Shown here piece by piece: positions 15,738 through 24,299 of a stretch of DNA of 64,000 bases. The position numbers were made by a program, and so were the translations under genes. Location of the stretch: the NCBI RefSeq assembly GCF_040544555.1, contig NZ_JBEPKD010000003.1, forward strand, positions 1 to 64,000, read 5' to 3'. The notes beneath the pieces were generated by a model. The model was not told the origin of the DNA, ran no database searches, and was given only the letters and a program-made list of their open reading frames with translations. How positions within the stretch are numbered: the stretch's first letter is position 1; every line of letters starts with the position of its first letter. This DNA comes from Halalkalibacter oceani. Its GTDB lineage: Bacteria > Bacillota > Bacilli > Bacillales > Bacillaceae_D.

Positions 15738-16987
15738 TCTGTTTTATTCCACCTTTTCAATTCGTTCAACAAATAAAAGCATCCATATTTGATCGCCCGG
15801 TCTCGGACGGCCTCACGTCCCCCGGCAAGGGTCAGCTCAAAGCTGAGCGGCTCCTCTGTCAGACCGGCCAGACCGATAAAAACCGTTCCCGGTTCCTTGT
15901 TTTCCTGCAGTCCGGGACCGGCAACTCCTGTAAAACTGATCGCGATATCCGCCTGATACTGTTCTTTGGCACAGGCTGCCATTTCCCGCGCGCATTGATG
16001 GCTGATGACTCCATACTCAGCAATCACTTTCTTCGACACGCCGAGGACATTTTCCTTCACTTCCGTCGAATAAGCAACGCTTCCTCCGCGGACGACCTTG
16101 GATGAGCCTGGAAAGGCAGTCAATCTGCCGGAAAACAAGCCTCCCGTTATGCTTTCCGCTGCTGCTATCGTAGCGTTTTTTTCAACCAATTGCAAAAAAA
16201 CCTGTTCGATCAGCGATGTTTCATCATAGCCGTATAAATAAGCGCCGACGCGATCGGTAATTTTTTTCTCTGTTTCATCAAGCAATCTGATCCGCTCACC
16301 CGGATCGGCATGCTTAACCGTCAGCCGCAGCGTGACTTCCCCTTCACTCGCCAGCGGGGCAATCGTCGGGTTCGTCTGGGCATCGAGCAAATCTTCAAGC
16401 TCCGTTTCCAGCTGCGACTCGCCGATATCAAAAAAGCGCAGCACCCGCGACTGGATTGCCGCCTGTTCGCCTGATCCGCTTACTAAATAAGGGATCAGTT
16501 CATTTTTGAACATCGGCTGCATTTCCTTCGGCGGTCCCGGCAGGAGGATAATCATTTTCTTGTCGACAGTAATCACCATGCCGGGCGCCATCCCGAAATG
16601 GTTGGCCAGCACCTTGCTCCCTTCCACGACAAGCGCCTGCTTGCGGTTATTCGGCGTCATCACCCTGTTTCTTCTTTCAAAAAAAGCCTCAATCGAACGA
16701 AGCGATTCTTCATCGTGGACGAGCTTTTTCCCTAAAAATTCAGCTACGGTTTCCTTTGTCAAATCATCCTTCGTCGGACCGAGCCCTCCTGTAACGATCA
16801 CGACATCGGCGCGCTCGTGCGCCTGCTTCAGCGTGTCATAAAAGCGATGCTTATTATCGCCGACCGTCGATTGAAAAAACACGTTAATGCCAAGATGAGC
16901 GAGCTCCTGTGAAAGATAAACGGCATTCGTGTTTACAATTTGTCCAAGCAGAAGTTCCGAGCCAACTGAAATGAGTTCAGCATTCAT
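15734..16987 (-). CDS. cinA: CinA, competence-damage protein / NMN amidohydrolase-type
   Basis: A 417-residue two-domain protein. The N-terminal MoCF-binding-like domain (about 1-170) has GGLGPTKDDLT and LPGPPKEM; in some bacteria this domain hydrolyses ADP-ribose-type substrates. The C-terminal CinA domain (about 255-415) has AAESITGGLFS and ISFTGVAGP, features of nicotinamide-nucleotide amidase. In B. subtilis cinA lies beside recA and is induced in competence. Here it is 13 nt downstream of pgsA and overlaps the helicase gene by 4 nt. Which activity dominates in the cell is not evident. Confidence 0.93.
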   Translation of the reverse strand: MNAELISVGSELLLGQIVNTNAVYLSQELAHLGINVFFQSTVGDNKHRFYDTLKQAHERADVVIVTGGLGPTKDDLTKETVAEFLGKKLVHDEESLRSIEAFFERRNRVMTPNNRKQALVVEGSKVLANHFGMAPGMVITVDKKMIILLPGPPKEMQPMFKNELIPYLVSGSGEQAAIQSRVLRFFDIGESQLETELEDLLDAQTNPTIAPLASEGEVTLRLTVKHADPGERIRLLDETEKKITDRVGAYLYGYDETSLIEQVFLQLVEKNATIAAAESITGGLFSGRLTAFPGSSKVVRGGSVAYSTEVKENVLGVSKKVIAEYGVISHQCAREMAACAKEQYQADIAISFTGVAGPGLQENKEPGTVFIGLAGLTEEPLSFELTLAGGREAVRDRAIKYGCFYLLNELKRWNKTE

Positions 16988-17000
16988 ATCATCAACCGCC

Positions 17001-17579
17001 CTATTTGGATTTTAGAAGAATATGTTTGTTCTTTTGAAAATAATCAACACCGGACCAGATCGTTAAAATCGTCGCAATCCAGATCGCAAGCATATCAAAA
17101 GGCAAAGACAGCGCTTGAAACGGCCAATTATGTAACATCAAGGCAGAGATCGCCACGATTTGCGCCACCGTTTTTAATTTCCCTAGCGGACTGGCGGCAA
17201 TCACTTCCCCGTCTGCGGCTGCTACAAGCCGGATTCCCGTCACGGCAAACTCCCGGCTAATAATGACGATCGCCATCCATGCAGGAAGCAGCTGCAATTC
17301 GACCAGGGCAATTAACGCTGCCGTGATCAGCAATTTGTCTGCCAGCGGATCAAGAAACTTGCCGAAGTTCGTAATCAAGTTCAGCTTGCGCGCGTAATAC
17401 CCGTCAAGCCAATCGGTTGCCGAAGCAATGATAAAGATTAACGCCGCGATAAAATGAGCGACAGGCATCGTCGTTCCGAGAAAAACAAAGTCGCCGAATG
17501 GCAATGGAGCGAGTAAAAAAATCATAAACAAAGGGATAAGAAAGATGCGTGAAATCGTAATTTTGTTAGGTAAATTCAA
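17001..17579 (-). CDS. pgsA: PgsA, phosphatidylglycerophosphate synthase
   Basis: A 192-residue integral membrane enzyme that joins CDP-diacylglycerol to glycerol-3-phosphate, the first step towards phosphatidylglycerol and cardiolipin. The CDP-alcohol phosphotransferase motif is clear: DWLDGYYAR, then G and FLDPLADK. Several hydrophobic helices fill the rest. A TTG at 17579 is chosen as start because it gives the B. subtilis-like N-terminus (M)NLPNKIT, has GGAAGGGA upstream, and yields the usual length of about 192 residues; an upstream ATG at 17609 would add 10 unconserved residues. Confidence 0.95.
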   Translation of the reverse strand: MNLPNKITISRIFLIPLFMIFLLAPLPFGDFVFLGTTMPVAHFIAALIFIIASATDWLDGYYARKLNLITNFGKFLDPLADKLLITAALIALVELQLLPAWMAIVIISREFAVTGIRLVAAADGEVIAASPLGKLKTVAQIVAISALMLHNWPFQALSLPFDMLAIWIATILTIWSGVDYFQKNKHILLKSK

Positions 17580-17701
17580 AATGTTCCCTTCCTTCAAAAC
17601 AATGATCAAGTAAACAGCCGCACTGTTATTATATACGATTCATCCCCATATTTGTAACCAAAACCACTTTTTCCTGAAACGCTGTGACCCGAAAAGCAAA
17701 A

Positions 17702-17746
17702 CAGGTTGCCGAACAGCTTCTAACAGAAGACTTCGTTCGACAACCT
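17702..17746. terminator. imperfect hairpin between rodZ and pgsA
   Basis: AGGTTGCCGAA pairs imperfectly with TTCGTTCGACAACCT. It follows the rodZ stop by about 30 bases and has no good T-run, so it may attenuate rather than end transcription. Confidence 0.45.
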
Positions 17747-17775
17747 GGAAAAGCAAACGCTCTGCTTTCAAATCA

Positions 17776-18675
17776 TCAGCTGTTTTGACCCACAACCGTA
17801 ATAGTGACCTTTTGATGAACGATATCAAGCGGGAATTCAAGCCGTTCACCATTAATGTAAAGCTCGACGTATGGAGAAGCACCGAAGTTAAACAAAACCT
17901 CTTCCTCCGCCGCCAGCTCATCGAAGGTCAACACTTCGCCTTCCGTTGGCATCCCGGTAAAGAACGTATGCCCTAACGCATTTTTCACATCGATATGAGA
18001 TGTGCCTGTTAGCTCAATCCTTACATCGTCCAGCTGACCATTTTCCAATTGGTAATAAGACGTATTGCCGCTGCTTTCAATAAATGTAAGCTCTGTTTCC
18101 GGCTCTGGGGGCTCCTGTTCCTCCTGCTCCTCTTCATCCGGCTCCGAAGCAGGCGGCTCTTCCTCCGCACTATTTTCCTCTTCCTCCGGCTCTGTGCCTA
18201 CTTCATCCGAGGAATCGAGTTCGACATTTTCATTCATGTCCGGCGGAACGGCCTCGCCGCCGTCGCCTCCCCAGCCCATCGATTGCGCTAACAGCCAAAT
18301 CAGGACGACTACCACAATGACCCCGGCGATCCCGAGCACTGCGGGAAGCAGCGTATTGCCACGCGTCCGCTTTTTCGGCGTAACGGCCGTCTTTTTCGTC
18401 CGTTCAGAGCGCGACGGCAAGGCGACCGTTTCCTGCTGAGGATTGGGCAACTCATTGCGGTATTGATCAAATAAAGGCTCTGGATCAAGACCGATTGATT
18501 CCGCATATGTCTTCACAAATGCCCTGGCGTAAAACAGTCCTGGAAGCGTCTCGTATCTCCCCTCTTCAATCGCAACGAGATAGCGCTTTTGAATCTTTGT
18601 CGTCCGCTGAAGATCTTCTAACGTGATCTGCTTCTGCTCCCGGACTTCCTTTAAATATTGACCTAGTTCTGACAT
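17776..18675 (-). CDS. rodZ: RodZ-like cell-shape protein (YmfM)
   Basis: A protein of about 299 residues with RodZ architecture. A cytoplasmic helix-turn-helix (about 3-70, with TTKIQKRYLVAIEEG) is followed by a basic stretch, one transmembrane helix (about 108-131), a very acidic Glu/Pro linker (about 140-195) and an extracellular DUF4115 beta domain. RodZ links MreB filaments to the membrane-bound elongation machinery. The second of two adjacent ATGs is preferred because the AGGTGG site would abut the first. It sits between ymfK and pgsA as in B. subtilis. The glutamate-rich linker is the most variable part of the family. Confidence 0.92.
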   Translation of the reverse strand: MSELGQYLKEVREQKQITLEDLQRTTKIQKRYLVAIEEGRYETLPGLFYARAFVKTYAESIGLDPEPLFDQYRNELPNPQQETVALPSRSERTKKTAVTPKKRTRGNTLLPAVLGIAGVIVVVVLIWLLAQSMGWGGDGGEAVPPDMNENVELDSSDEVGTEPEEEENSAEEEPPASEPDEEEQEEQEPPEPETELTFIESSGNTSYYQLENGQLDDVRIELTGTSHIDVKNALGHTFFTGMPTEGEVLTFDELAAEEEVLFNFGASPYVELYINGERLEFPLDIVHQKVTITVVGQNS

Positions 18676-18694
18676 CATACCACCTACCTACACC

Positions 18695-19471
18695 TTAGCT
18701 TATATCAAAAGAGGAAAAGCCCGATTCAACTACTTCGTATGTGATCTCTTCTTTTTCATCATTTCTGAGTTCGATAATGCAATCAAAATCATCCAACTCA
18801 TACTCTGTCTCCCGTACAAAAATATCAGGATGCTCGACCACTTTCACGGCAGGAAGTCGCATGATATCCCGAACAAGCATACGGTGCTTTTCGGTCGAGC
18901 GCATCGTTGTCACAATCCCGTCAATGATAAAGATATGATCCTCACTTAACTCATCATCAGCCAGCTGACTTCTCACCGTTTGCCGCAGCAATGTCGAAGA
19001 AATAAAAGACCATCTTTTGTTGGCACAGACGCTGGCAGCGACAATCGACTCTGTCTTTCCGACACGAGGCATTCCCCGAATCCCGACAAGCAAATGCCCT
19101 TCCCGCTTGTACAGTTCCGCCATGAAATCGACAAGCAGACCAAGCTCCGTCCGGATAAAACGGAACGTTTTGCGGTCATCGGCATCCCGCTCGATATAGC
19201 GGCCATGACGAATCGCCAGACGATCGCGGACGCGCGGCTCCCTGAATTTCGTAACCTTAATATCCTCGATCGTTTCTAAAATCGCCCTGAATCTCGCCAC
19301 TTGATCGTCACTTTTACTGCGAATCAGCATACCGCGCAACATCCCGTCAACGCCGTTGATCGTGACGATATTGATTTTCAGCATACCAAGCAACGACGAA
19401 ATATCGCCGAGAAGCCCAGGTCTGTTCTTATGTATATGATATTCTAAATACCATTCTTTTACATCATCCAT
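18695..19471 (-). CDS. ymfK: YmfK, DUF3388 protein with a P-loop (function unknown)
   Basis: A 258-residue conserved Bacillus protein. The first 75 residues look like an ACT-type regulatory domain (HKNRPGLLGDISSLLGML, then a MLIRSKSD strand). The second part has a clear P-loop GMPRVGKT (133-140) and a Walker B-like IFIIDGIV, so it probably binds a nucleotide. The function is unknown to me. It is conserved next to ymfJ and rodZ. No membrane segment is seen. The mix of a small-molecule sensing fold with a P-loop suggests a signalling switch (inference). Confidence 0.88.
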   Translation of the reverse strand: MDDVKEWYLEYHIHKNRPGLLGDISSLLGMLKINIVTINGVDGMLRGMLIRSKSDDQVARFRAILETIEDIKVTKFREPRVRDRLAIRHGRYIERDADDRKTFRFIRTELGLLVDFMAELYKREGHLLVGIRGMPRVGKTESIVAASVCANKRWSFISSTLLRQTVRSQLADDELSEDHIFIIDGIVTTMRSTEKHRMLVRDIMRLPAVKVVEHPDIFVRETEYELDDFDCIIELRNDEKEEITYEVVESGFSSFDIS

Positions 19472-19813
19472 TTATGCCACCCTTTACTGCAATGATAAAT
19501 CTGGATACGAAGGAGACGGTTCGCTGCCACCTAGTATTCTCTACCTTTCATGATAATGGATTTTCGTCACAAATGAAAGAACTTTGTCGGAAATAAAACA
19601 GGTTTCTCGTTTCTCCCGCTCCATTCTTATGAAAAAAAGAGAAGGACTTGTCCCTAAAGGTTGAATGTGACCTTTTGGAACAAGTCCAAAGCAATATCCA
19701 TCGTCTCCTGCTGTTGAAAAGCTCGTCCCGGAATTTTTCTTCGGTGCGGCCTTCGCGCCAAATGGACCTGCAGTGTTTTCCGCGATAAACCCGGCGTCTA
19801 CTAGCGGGTCTGC
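19472..19813. other. ymfJ-ymfK intergenic region with family A hairpin
   Basis: About 340 bp with no supported gene. It holds a terminator-like hairpin at 19644-19687 (GGACTTGTCCCTAAAGG pairing with CCTTTTGGAACAAGTCC, then a T-rich run on the minus strand), preceded by GATATTGCTTT as in other members of the family. The remaining part near 19480-19600 presumably carries the ymfK promoter. Confidence 0.6.
19644..19687 (-). terminator. terminator after ymfJ (hairpin family A)
   Basis: A 17-bp imperfect stem of the dispersed family, followed on the minus strand by TTCTCTTTTTTTC. It should end the ymfF-ymfH-ymfI-ymfJ transcript. Confidence 0.8.
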
Positions 19814-20071
19814 TTAACGAGTGCCGTTATTTTGCACAAGCTTGACCATCATATTGGCTATCGCATGCTGCTCCTGTTCATCGGCTACGCGCCAAAGGTC
19901 GGCTAGGATACGCTCTTGTTCGTTTTTCGGTTCAACCTGCTGCGACAAATATTCACCAACTTGATAAGCAACATCAGAGATAACATTTTCACTCATCCCT
20001 TCGTCCTCCGCCTGATGAAGACGATCACCCAAGAAATTTTTCCATTGATCCCAATTGTCTAATACAGACAT
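19814..20071 (-). CDS. ymfJ: YmfJ, DUF3243 protein
   Basis: An 85-residue soluble helical protein (MSVLDNWDQWKNFLGDRL at the start) of the DUF3243 family, widespread in Bacillus and without an established function. An AAGGAGGAATTTAC site precedes the ATG. It directly follows the EF-P modification genes ymfF-ymfH-ymfI, in the same order as in B. subtilis. No catalytic motif, Cys pair or membrane segment is visible. Confidence 0.9.
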   Translation of the reverse strand: MSVLDNWDQWKNFLGDRLHQAEDEGMSENVISDVAYQVGEYLSQQVEPKNEQERILADLWRVADEQEQHAIANMMVKLVQNNGTR

Positions 20072-20146
20072 GTAAATTCCTCCTTGATAATGTACTTCAT
20101 TCTATATTTTTTCTAAGGCAGGGAAAAATTATGCATGAAAATGTTT

Positions 20147-20869
20147 TTAACAATGCCACGCGCCATTGACCGAAAGGATGTGCCCATTTATGTAAGTCGC
20201 TTTACCTGACGTTAAAAAACGAACCGTGGCTGCAATCTCCTCCGGCCGGCCAAGCCGGTTTGCCGGAATATCCTCGATCAGGCTTTCGCGCTCGATCCCG
20301 TTCAGCATCTCCGTCTCAATTGCCCCGGGAGCGATGCCATTGACCTGAATCCGGCTCGGTGCGACTTCCTTCGCCAGCCCTTTCACAAAGCCGTTCAAAC
20401 CGCTTTTCGCCGCGGAATAGGCGACCTCACATGCCGCGCCCGTCTGACCCCAAATCGACGAGATGATGACGATGTTTCCCGCCTGCCTTGACAGCATCCC
20501 CGGCAGCAGCGCCTTCGTAATATGCATCGGATTAAGCAGGTGAATGTTCATCAGCTGCTCGATTTCAGCTTTTGTCATTTCGGTAAACAAGCCGGCATGG
20601 CTCGTTCCGGCATTGTGAATGACCGTATCGAGCGCGGCGTACGAAGGCAGCGCGGAAAGCAGCTGTTCATCGCCGTCTTCACGCGCGAGGTCGGCACAAA
20701 TATACGTAACTTCAGCTCCGCTTTGCCGGCAAGCTTCGCCGACGGCTTCCACCTTTTCTCGCTGGGTCGCATAATGCAAAAAAAGAGAGCAGCCTGGAGC
20801 AGCCAGCTCTCTTGCAATCGCCTGGCCGATCCCGCCCGATGCTCCCGTAAGTAAAATCTGCTTTCTCAT
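20147..20869 (-). CDS. ymfI: YmfI, EF-P 5-aminopentanone reductase (SDR family)
   Basis: A 240-residue short-chain dehydrogenase/reductase. The NAD(P) motif TGASGGIG is at about 8-15, NAG at about 86, and the catalytic Ser-Tyr-Lys set is present (ISSIWGQ, then YSAAKSG). In B. subtilis YmfI reduces 5-aminopentanone to 5-aminopentanol on Lys32 of elongation factor P, the last step of that modification. The ATG at 20869 overlaps the ymfH stop as ATGA; a longer frame to 20902 would overlap ymfH further and lacks a ribosome site. Many tools would call it FabG; context with ymfF-ymfH supports the EF-P role. Confidence 0.92.
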   Translation of the reverse strand: MRKQILLTGASGGIGQAIARELAAPGCSLFLHYATQREKVEAVGEACRQSGAEVTYICADLAREDGDEQLLSALPSYAALDTVIHNAGTSHAGLFTEMTKAEIEQLMNIHLLNPMHITKALLPGMLSRQAGNIVIISSIWGQTGAACEVAYSAAKSGLNGFVKGLAKEVAPSRIQVNGIAPGAIETEMLNGIERESLIEDIPANRLGRPEEIAATVRFLTSGKATYINGHILSVNGAWHC

Positions 20870-22173
20870 GATTGGTTGTACCCTTCCGCCATCACCTGGC
20901 AAACAGTAAAGCGCTCAAATTGAAAATGGTCTGCAAGCACCTGCTGAAGCTCATCAACCGTTACGCTTTCCAACACAGGTACGACATCAAATAAATTCAT
21001 CTCATTAAATTGATAGCGTGTAAACTGATTGGCGATATACTCAGGGGAATTAAGCGATCGCAGGAAGGAACCGATTTTCTTTTTTACCACGCGGTCGACT
21101 TCTTCTTTTACTAAAGCGGTCTGCTTGAAGCTCTCAACCATCTCCTGCAAACGCTCGGCGAGTTTGTCCGGGTGCTTCGTATCCCCGCCGATAATCGTAA
21201 AGCCAAAGCCCTGTTCAGCCGAATGATCGAAAGAAAAGGAATCATCGATCAAGCCTTCTTCGAGCAACGTCTGGTAATTTTCCGAGCTTTGCCCGAACAT
21301 GACATCGAGCAGCACAGAGACGGAAAGTTCGCGCTTTAACAGCTCTTTTCCTTGACGGTCAGCTCCCTTTTCCTTAAAGCCGACGAGGCATTTCGGCGTT
21401 TGCACGGGCATCGTGATCACATGCTTGCTTCGGGCCACTGTCTCCGGCTCCTCGTCAAAATAACGCTGAAGCTCGGTCGGCTCGGCAAATTCCTTGCTTG
21501 CCTGATTCTCTTTGATTTGCGCCATGATCGCCTCCGGATCGACGGGCCCTACTACGAACAGCAGCATATTGTTCGGATGGTAGAACGTTTCATAGCATGT
21601 GTAAAGCAAATCCTTTGTAATATGGGAAATCGATTCGATCGTACCGGCGATGTCGATCTTCACCGGGTGGGTATGAAACATATTTTCAATCACGCCAAAA
21701 TAAGCGCGCCAGTCCGGGTTATCGTCATACATCGTAATTTCCTGATTGATGATCCCCTTTTCTTTCTCGACGCTTTCCTCGGTAAAATAAGGGTGCTGCA
21801 CGAAATCAAGCAGTGTATCGAGGTTTTTTTCGACATTCGTCGTGCTTGAGAATAAGTAAGCTGTGCGGGTAAAGCTCGTGAAGGCATTAGCCGAGGCCCC
21901 CTGCTTGCTGAAATCCTGGAATACATCACCGTCTTCATCCTCAAACATTTTATGTTCCAGGAAGTGGGCAATGCCGTCAGGAACCTGAATCGCTTCGTCT
22001 TTTCCAAGCGGTAAAAAATGATTGTCGACTGACCCGTACTTCGTCGTAAAGGTAGCGAACGTTTTATTAAAGCCTTCCTTCGGCAAAATGTAGACGCTTA
22101 ACCCGTTTTCAAGCGTTTCATGGTAGAGTGTTTCCTCCAATTGTGAAAAATGAACAGGCTTCACGGCACTCAC
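20866..22173 (-). CDS. ymfH: YmfH, EF-P modification-associated M16-like protein (zinc motif intact)
   Basis: A 435-residue M16 peptidase homologue. It has the inverted zinc motif HFLEH (His70, His74) and a downstream Glu in NQEITMYDD, so the catalytic site looks complete. The second half is the non-catalytic repeat typical of the family. In B. subtilis ymfF and ymfH are needed for complete EF-P modification, but the reaction they perform is not settled. It overlaps ymfF by 4 nt upstream and ymfI by 4 nt downstream, forming a tightly coupled trio. The partner YmfF lacks the zinc motif, as in other M16 active/inactive pairs. Confidence 0.92.
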   Translation of the reverse strand: MSAVKPVHFSQLEETLYHETLENGLSVYILPKEGFNKTFATFTTKYGSVDNHFLPLGKDEAIQVPDGIAHFLEHKMFEDEDGDVFQDFSKQGASANAFTSFTRTAYLFSSTTNVEKNLDTLLDFVQHPYFTEESVEKEKGIINQEITMYDDNPDWRAYFGVIENMFHTHPVKIDIAGTIESISHITKDLLYTCYETFYHPNNMLLFVVGPVDPEAIMAQIKENQASKEFAEPTELQRYFDEEPETVARSKHVITMPVQTPKCLVGFKEKGADRQGKELLKRELSVSVLLDVMFGQSSENYQTLLEEGLIDDSFSFDHSAEQGFGFTIIGGDTKHPDKLAERLQEMVESFKQTALVKEEVDRVVKKKIGSFLRSLNSPEYIANQFTRYQFNEMNLFDVVPVLESVTVDELQQVLADHFQFERFTVCQVMAEGYNQS

Positions 22174-23450
22174 TCCTTTCCTTTTAAAAAGTAAATCGTA
22201 TCAAGCTTGACATGTTTGGCAACGCGGACAATATCTTCTTTCGTCACAGCATCAACCTGCTCAAGCCACTCTGACAGCGCGCGCTTGCTGCCGCTGATCA
22301 CCTGGTGGTAAAGAAGTTCAACATAGCCGCGCGCCACATCTGCCGTTTCGAGAATTTGATTTTTCAGCATCGCCTTCGTCTGCTCGACTTCGTCCGTGCT
22401 GAAGTCGCCCTGCTGCATCGCTGCAAATTGCTCTTTAATAATTTCGACAGCGCGTTCATATTTTGCAAATTCGATTCCGGACATGACCATCATGATCCCT
22501 TTATGGCTTTCAAGCCGTGAGGCCGCATAATAAGCGAGGCTTTCCTTTTCGCGAACATTGATAAAAAGCTTTGAATGAGAAAAGCCGCCAAACAGGCCGT
22601 TGCAAACTTGCATCGCCACATAATCTTCGTCGCTGTAGGTGAGATACGTGCGGAATCCAATGTGAAGCTTGCCTTGCTTAACGTCCTGCGCTTCGTGAAC
22701 GACGCGAATCTCATCAACATCGGGGCTTTCGGTCGTCACTAATTGGTTTGCCGGCTTATTGATCGCGATCAGCGGGGCAAACGCTTCTCTCACATCGGCA
22801 AGAGCCTGCTCTTCCTCAAACGAGCCAACGAGATAAAGATCAAACTGATTCGTCCGGATCGCGTTAACATAGTAGTCGTGCAACGACTCGGCAGTGATCG
22901 CCTGAACCTCTTCTGCCGTTCCGAAGGCGGTTAACGCAAACCGCTCCCCTTTACACATTTCTTCCGTAACCCGCACATTCGCATAGCGCATTTTATCGTC
23001 ATAGACCGATTCGATCCGCTGAATAAGGGAACGCTTCTCCGTTTCCAGCACTGAGTTCACGAACGTGTCGCCCTCAAGACGCGGGTGGAGCAGAATTTCG
23101 GCAAGCAAGGTCGTCGCCTGCTTTAACAATGGAGTGGAATCAGACAAGAACTGCTCATTTGCCACCTCTAACCGCAGCGTGATAATGTGCTGTTCTCCTT
23201 TTTTTTGGACATCCGTTGTGAACAGGGCTCCGTACATCTCGTCCAGCGTCTGGCGCAGCTCCTTCCGCGAAGGCTTCGACGCCGTACCGTTTTGCAGCAC
23301 CTGAGGGAGCAAGGCCCGCAGCGCAACCGTTTCCTGTTCCAGCGGGGCTTTCATCATCATGATTAATGAGGTTGTCTTATATTTATCCGTCGGGACTGTG
23401 TGGATCGTCATCTGATCACAGCTATGGATCTTCTCTGTTAACGGCTTCAT
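22170..23450 (-). CDS. ymfF: YmfF, EF-P modification-associated M16-like protein (zinc motif lost)
   Basis: A 426-residue M16-fold protein. The region where HxxEH should occur reads LRALLPQVLQNGT, so the zinc site is absent and the protein is probably a structural partner of YmfH. The C-terminal half keeps family features (FGGFSHSKLFINVREKESLAYY). Required with ymfH for EF-P 5-aminopentanol modification in B. subtilis. It is the first gene of the ymfF-H-I group, and its stop overlaps the ymfH start as ATGA. Confidence 0.92.
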   Translation of the reverse strand: MKPLTEKIHSCDQMTIHTVPTDKYKTTSLIMMMKAPLEQETVALRALLPQVLQNGTASKPSRKELRQTLDEMYGALFTTDVQKKGEQHIITLRLEVANEQFLSDSTPLLKQATTLLAEILLHPRLEGDTFVNSVLETEKRSLIQRIESVYDDKMRYANVRVTEEMCKGERFALTAFGTAEEVQAITAESLHDYYVNAIRTNQFDLYLVGSFEEEQALADVREAFAPLIAINKPANQLVTTESPDVDEIRVVHEAQDVKQGKLHIGFRTYLTYSDEDYVAMQVCNGLFGGFSHSKLFINVREKESLAYYAASRLESHKGIMMVMSGIEFAKYERAVEIIKEQFAAMQQGDFSTDEVEQTKAMLKNQILETADVARGYVELLYHQVISGSKRALSEWLEQVDAVTKEDIVRVAKHVKLDTIYFLKGKE

Positions 23451-23484
23451 CTACTCATCTCCTTTTTCAGCCAGTCAGCTTAGG

Positions 23485-24210
23485 TTATGCTTTCACCCTT
23501 TTTCTTACAACATGAAACTTAAATTTATCGGCACGAAAATAATTTAACGAATAGAGCAGCGGCTGTTCAAGCTGGTCATAATGCATTTGCTTCAGCAGCA
23601 GCAACGAGGATTCCGGGTCGCATTCTAAAATTTCCGAGACGTGCTCATGATAGCCGATTGGCTCGATATAGGTAACGGCATGGGTAATCGTCCGCCCGAT
23701 CTCTTCAAGAAAACGGAAAATTGACTTTGTTTCATGGATCGAATGGTTTTCAACAAGCTGGTTCGGAATTTGATCCAGACAGTAAACAACCGGCGTTCCG
23801 TCCGCCGTACGAACCCGTTCGATTTCCATAATCTCGGCGAGGTCTTCCTGCGCGAATTTGCGCCGGTCTTCCTCCGTTGCCGGCTGCACCGAAGAGGACA
23901 AAAAGATCGTCCCTGGAGTCATATTCGCCTGAATGATCATATCCGTCACACTGTACATTTCCTCGATTCCGGCCGTAAACAACGGCTTGGAATGAACAAA
24001 TGTCCCGACTCCGTGACGGCGGATGACAACGCCTTCTTCCTCAAGAATCCGCAGCGCCTCCCGCAGCGTCGCCCGGCTGACCCCAAGCTGTTTGGAGAGC
24101 TCGAATTCGGATGGCAGCTTTTCCCCTTCTTCATACACCTTCTTATCAATATCTTCTTTGATGCGGTCAATGACTTGTAAATATAGAGGCCGTTGATCCG
24201 TTTTAATCAT
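23485..24210 (-). CDS. ymfC: GntR-family transcriptional regulator (YmfC-like, UTRA domain)
   Basis: A 241-residue repressor. The winged helix-turn-helix covers about 1-70 (LYLQVIDRI..., LPSEFELSKQLGVSRATLREALRILE), and a HutC/UTRA ligand-binding domain covers about 88-235. The ATG at 24210 has AAAAGGAG nine bases upstream; an in-frame GTG at 24219 overlaps the site and is rejected. The ligand is unknown. It lies between ftsK/spoIIIE and ymfF, the place of ymfC in B. subtilis. No obvious operator palindrome was identified. Confidence 0.87.
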   Translation of the reverse strand: MIKTDQRPLYLQVIDRIKEDIDKKVYEEGEKLPSEFELSKQLGVSRATLREALRILEEEGVVIRRHGVGTFVHSKPLFTAGIEEMYSVTDMIIQANMTPGTIFLSSSVQPATEEDRRKFAQEDLAEIMEIERVRTADGTPVVYCLDQIPNQLVENHSIHETKSIFRFLEEIGRTITHAVTYIEPIGYHEHVSEILECDPESSLLLLKQMHYDQLEQPLLYSLNYFRADKFKFHVVRKRVKA

Positions 24211-24299
24211 ACTCTCCACTCCTTTTCATTCTCTCTTGTCAAAGGGGCAGGGGCGACGTAGCTTTTGCTTTTGCCAGTCTCCCCCTCACCCAAGTTCGT

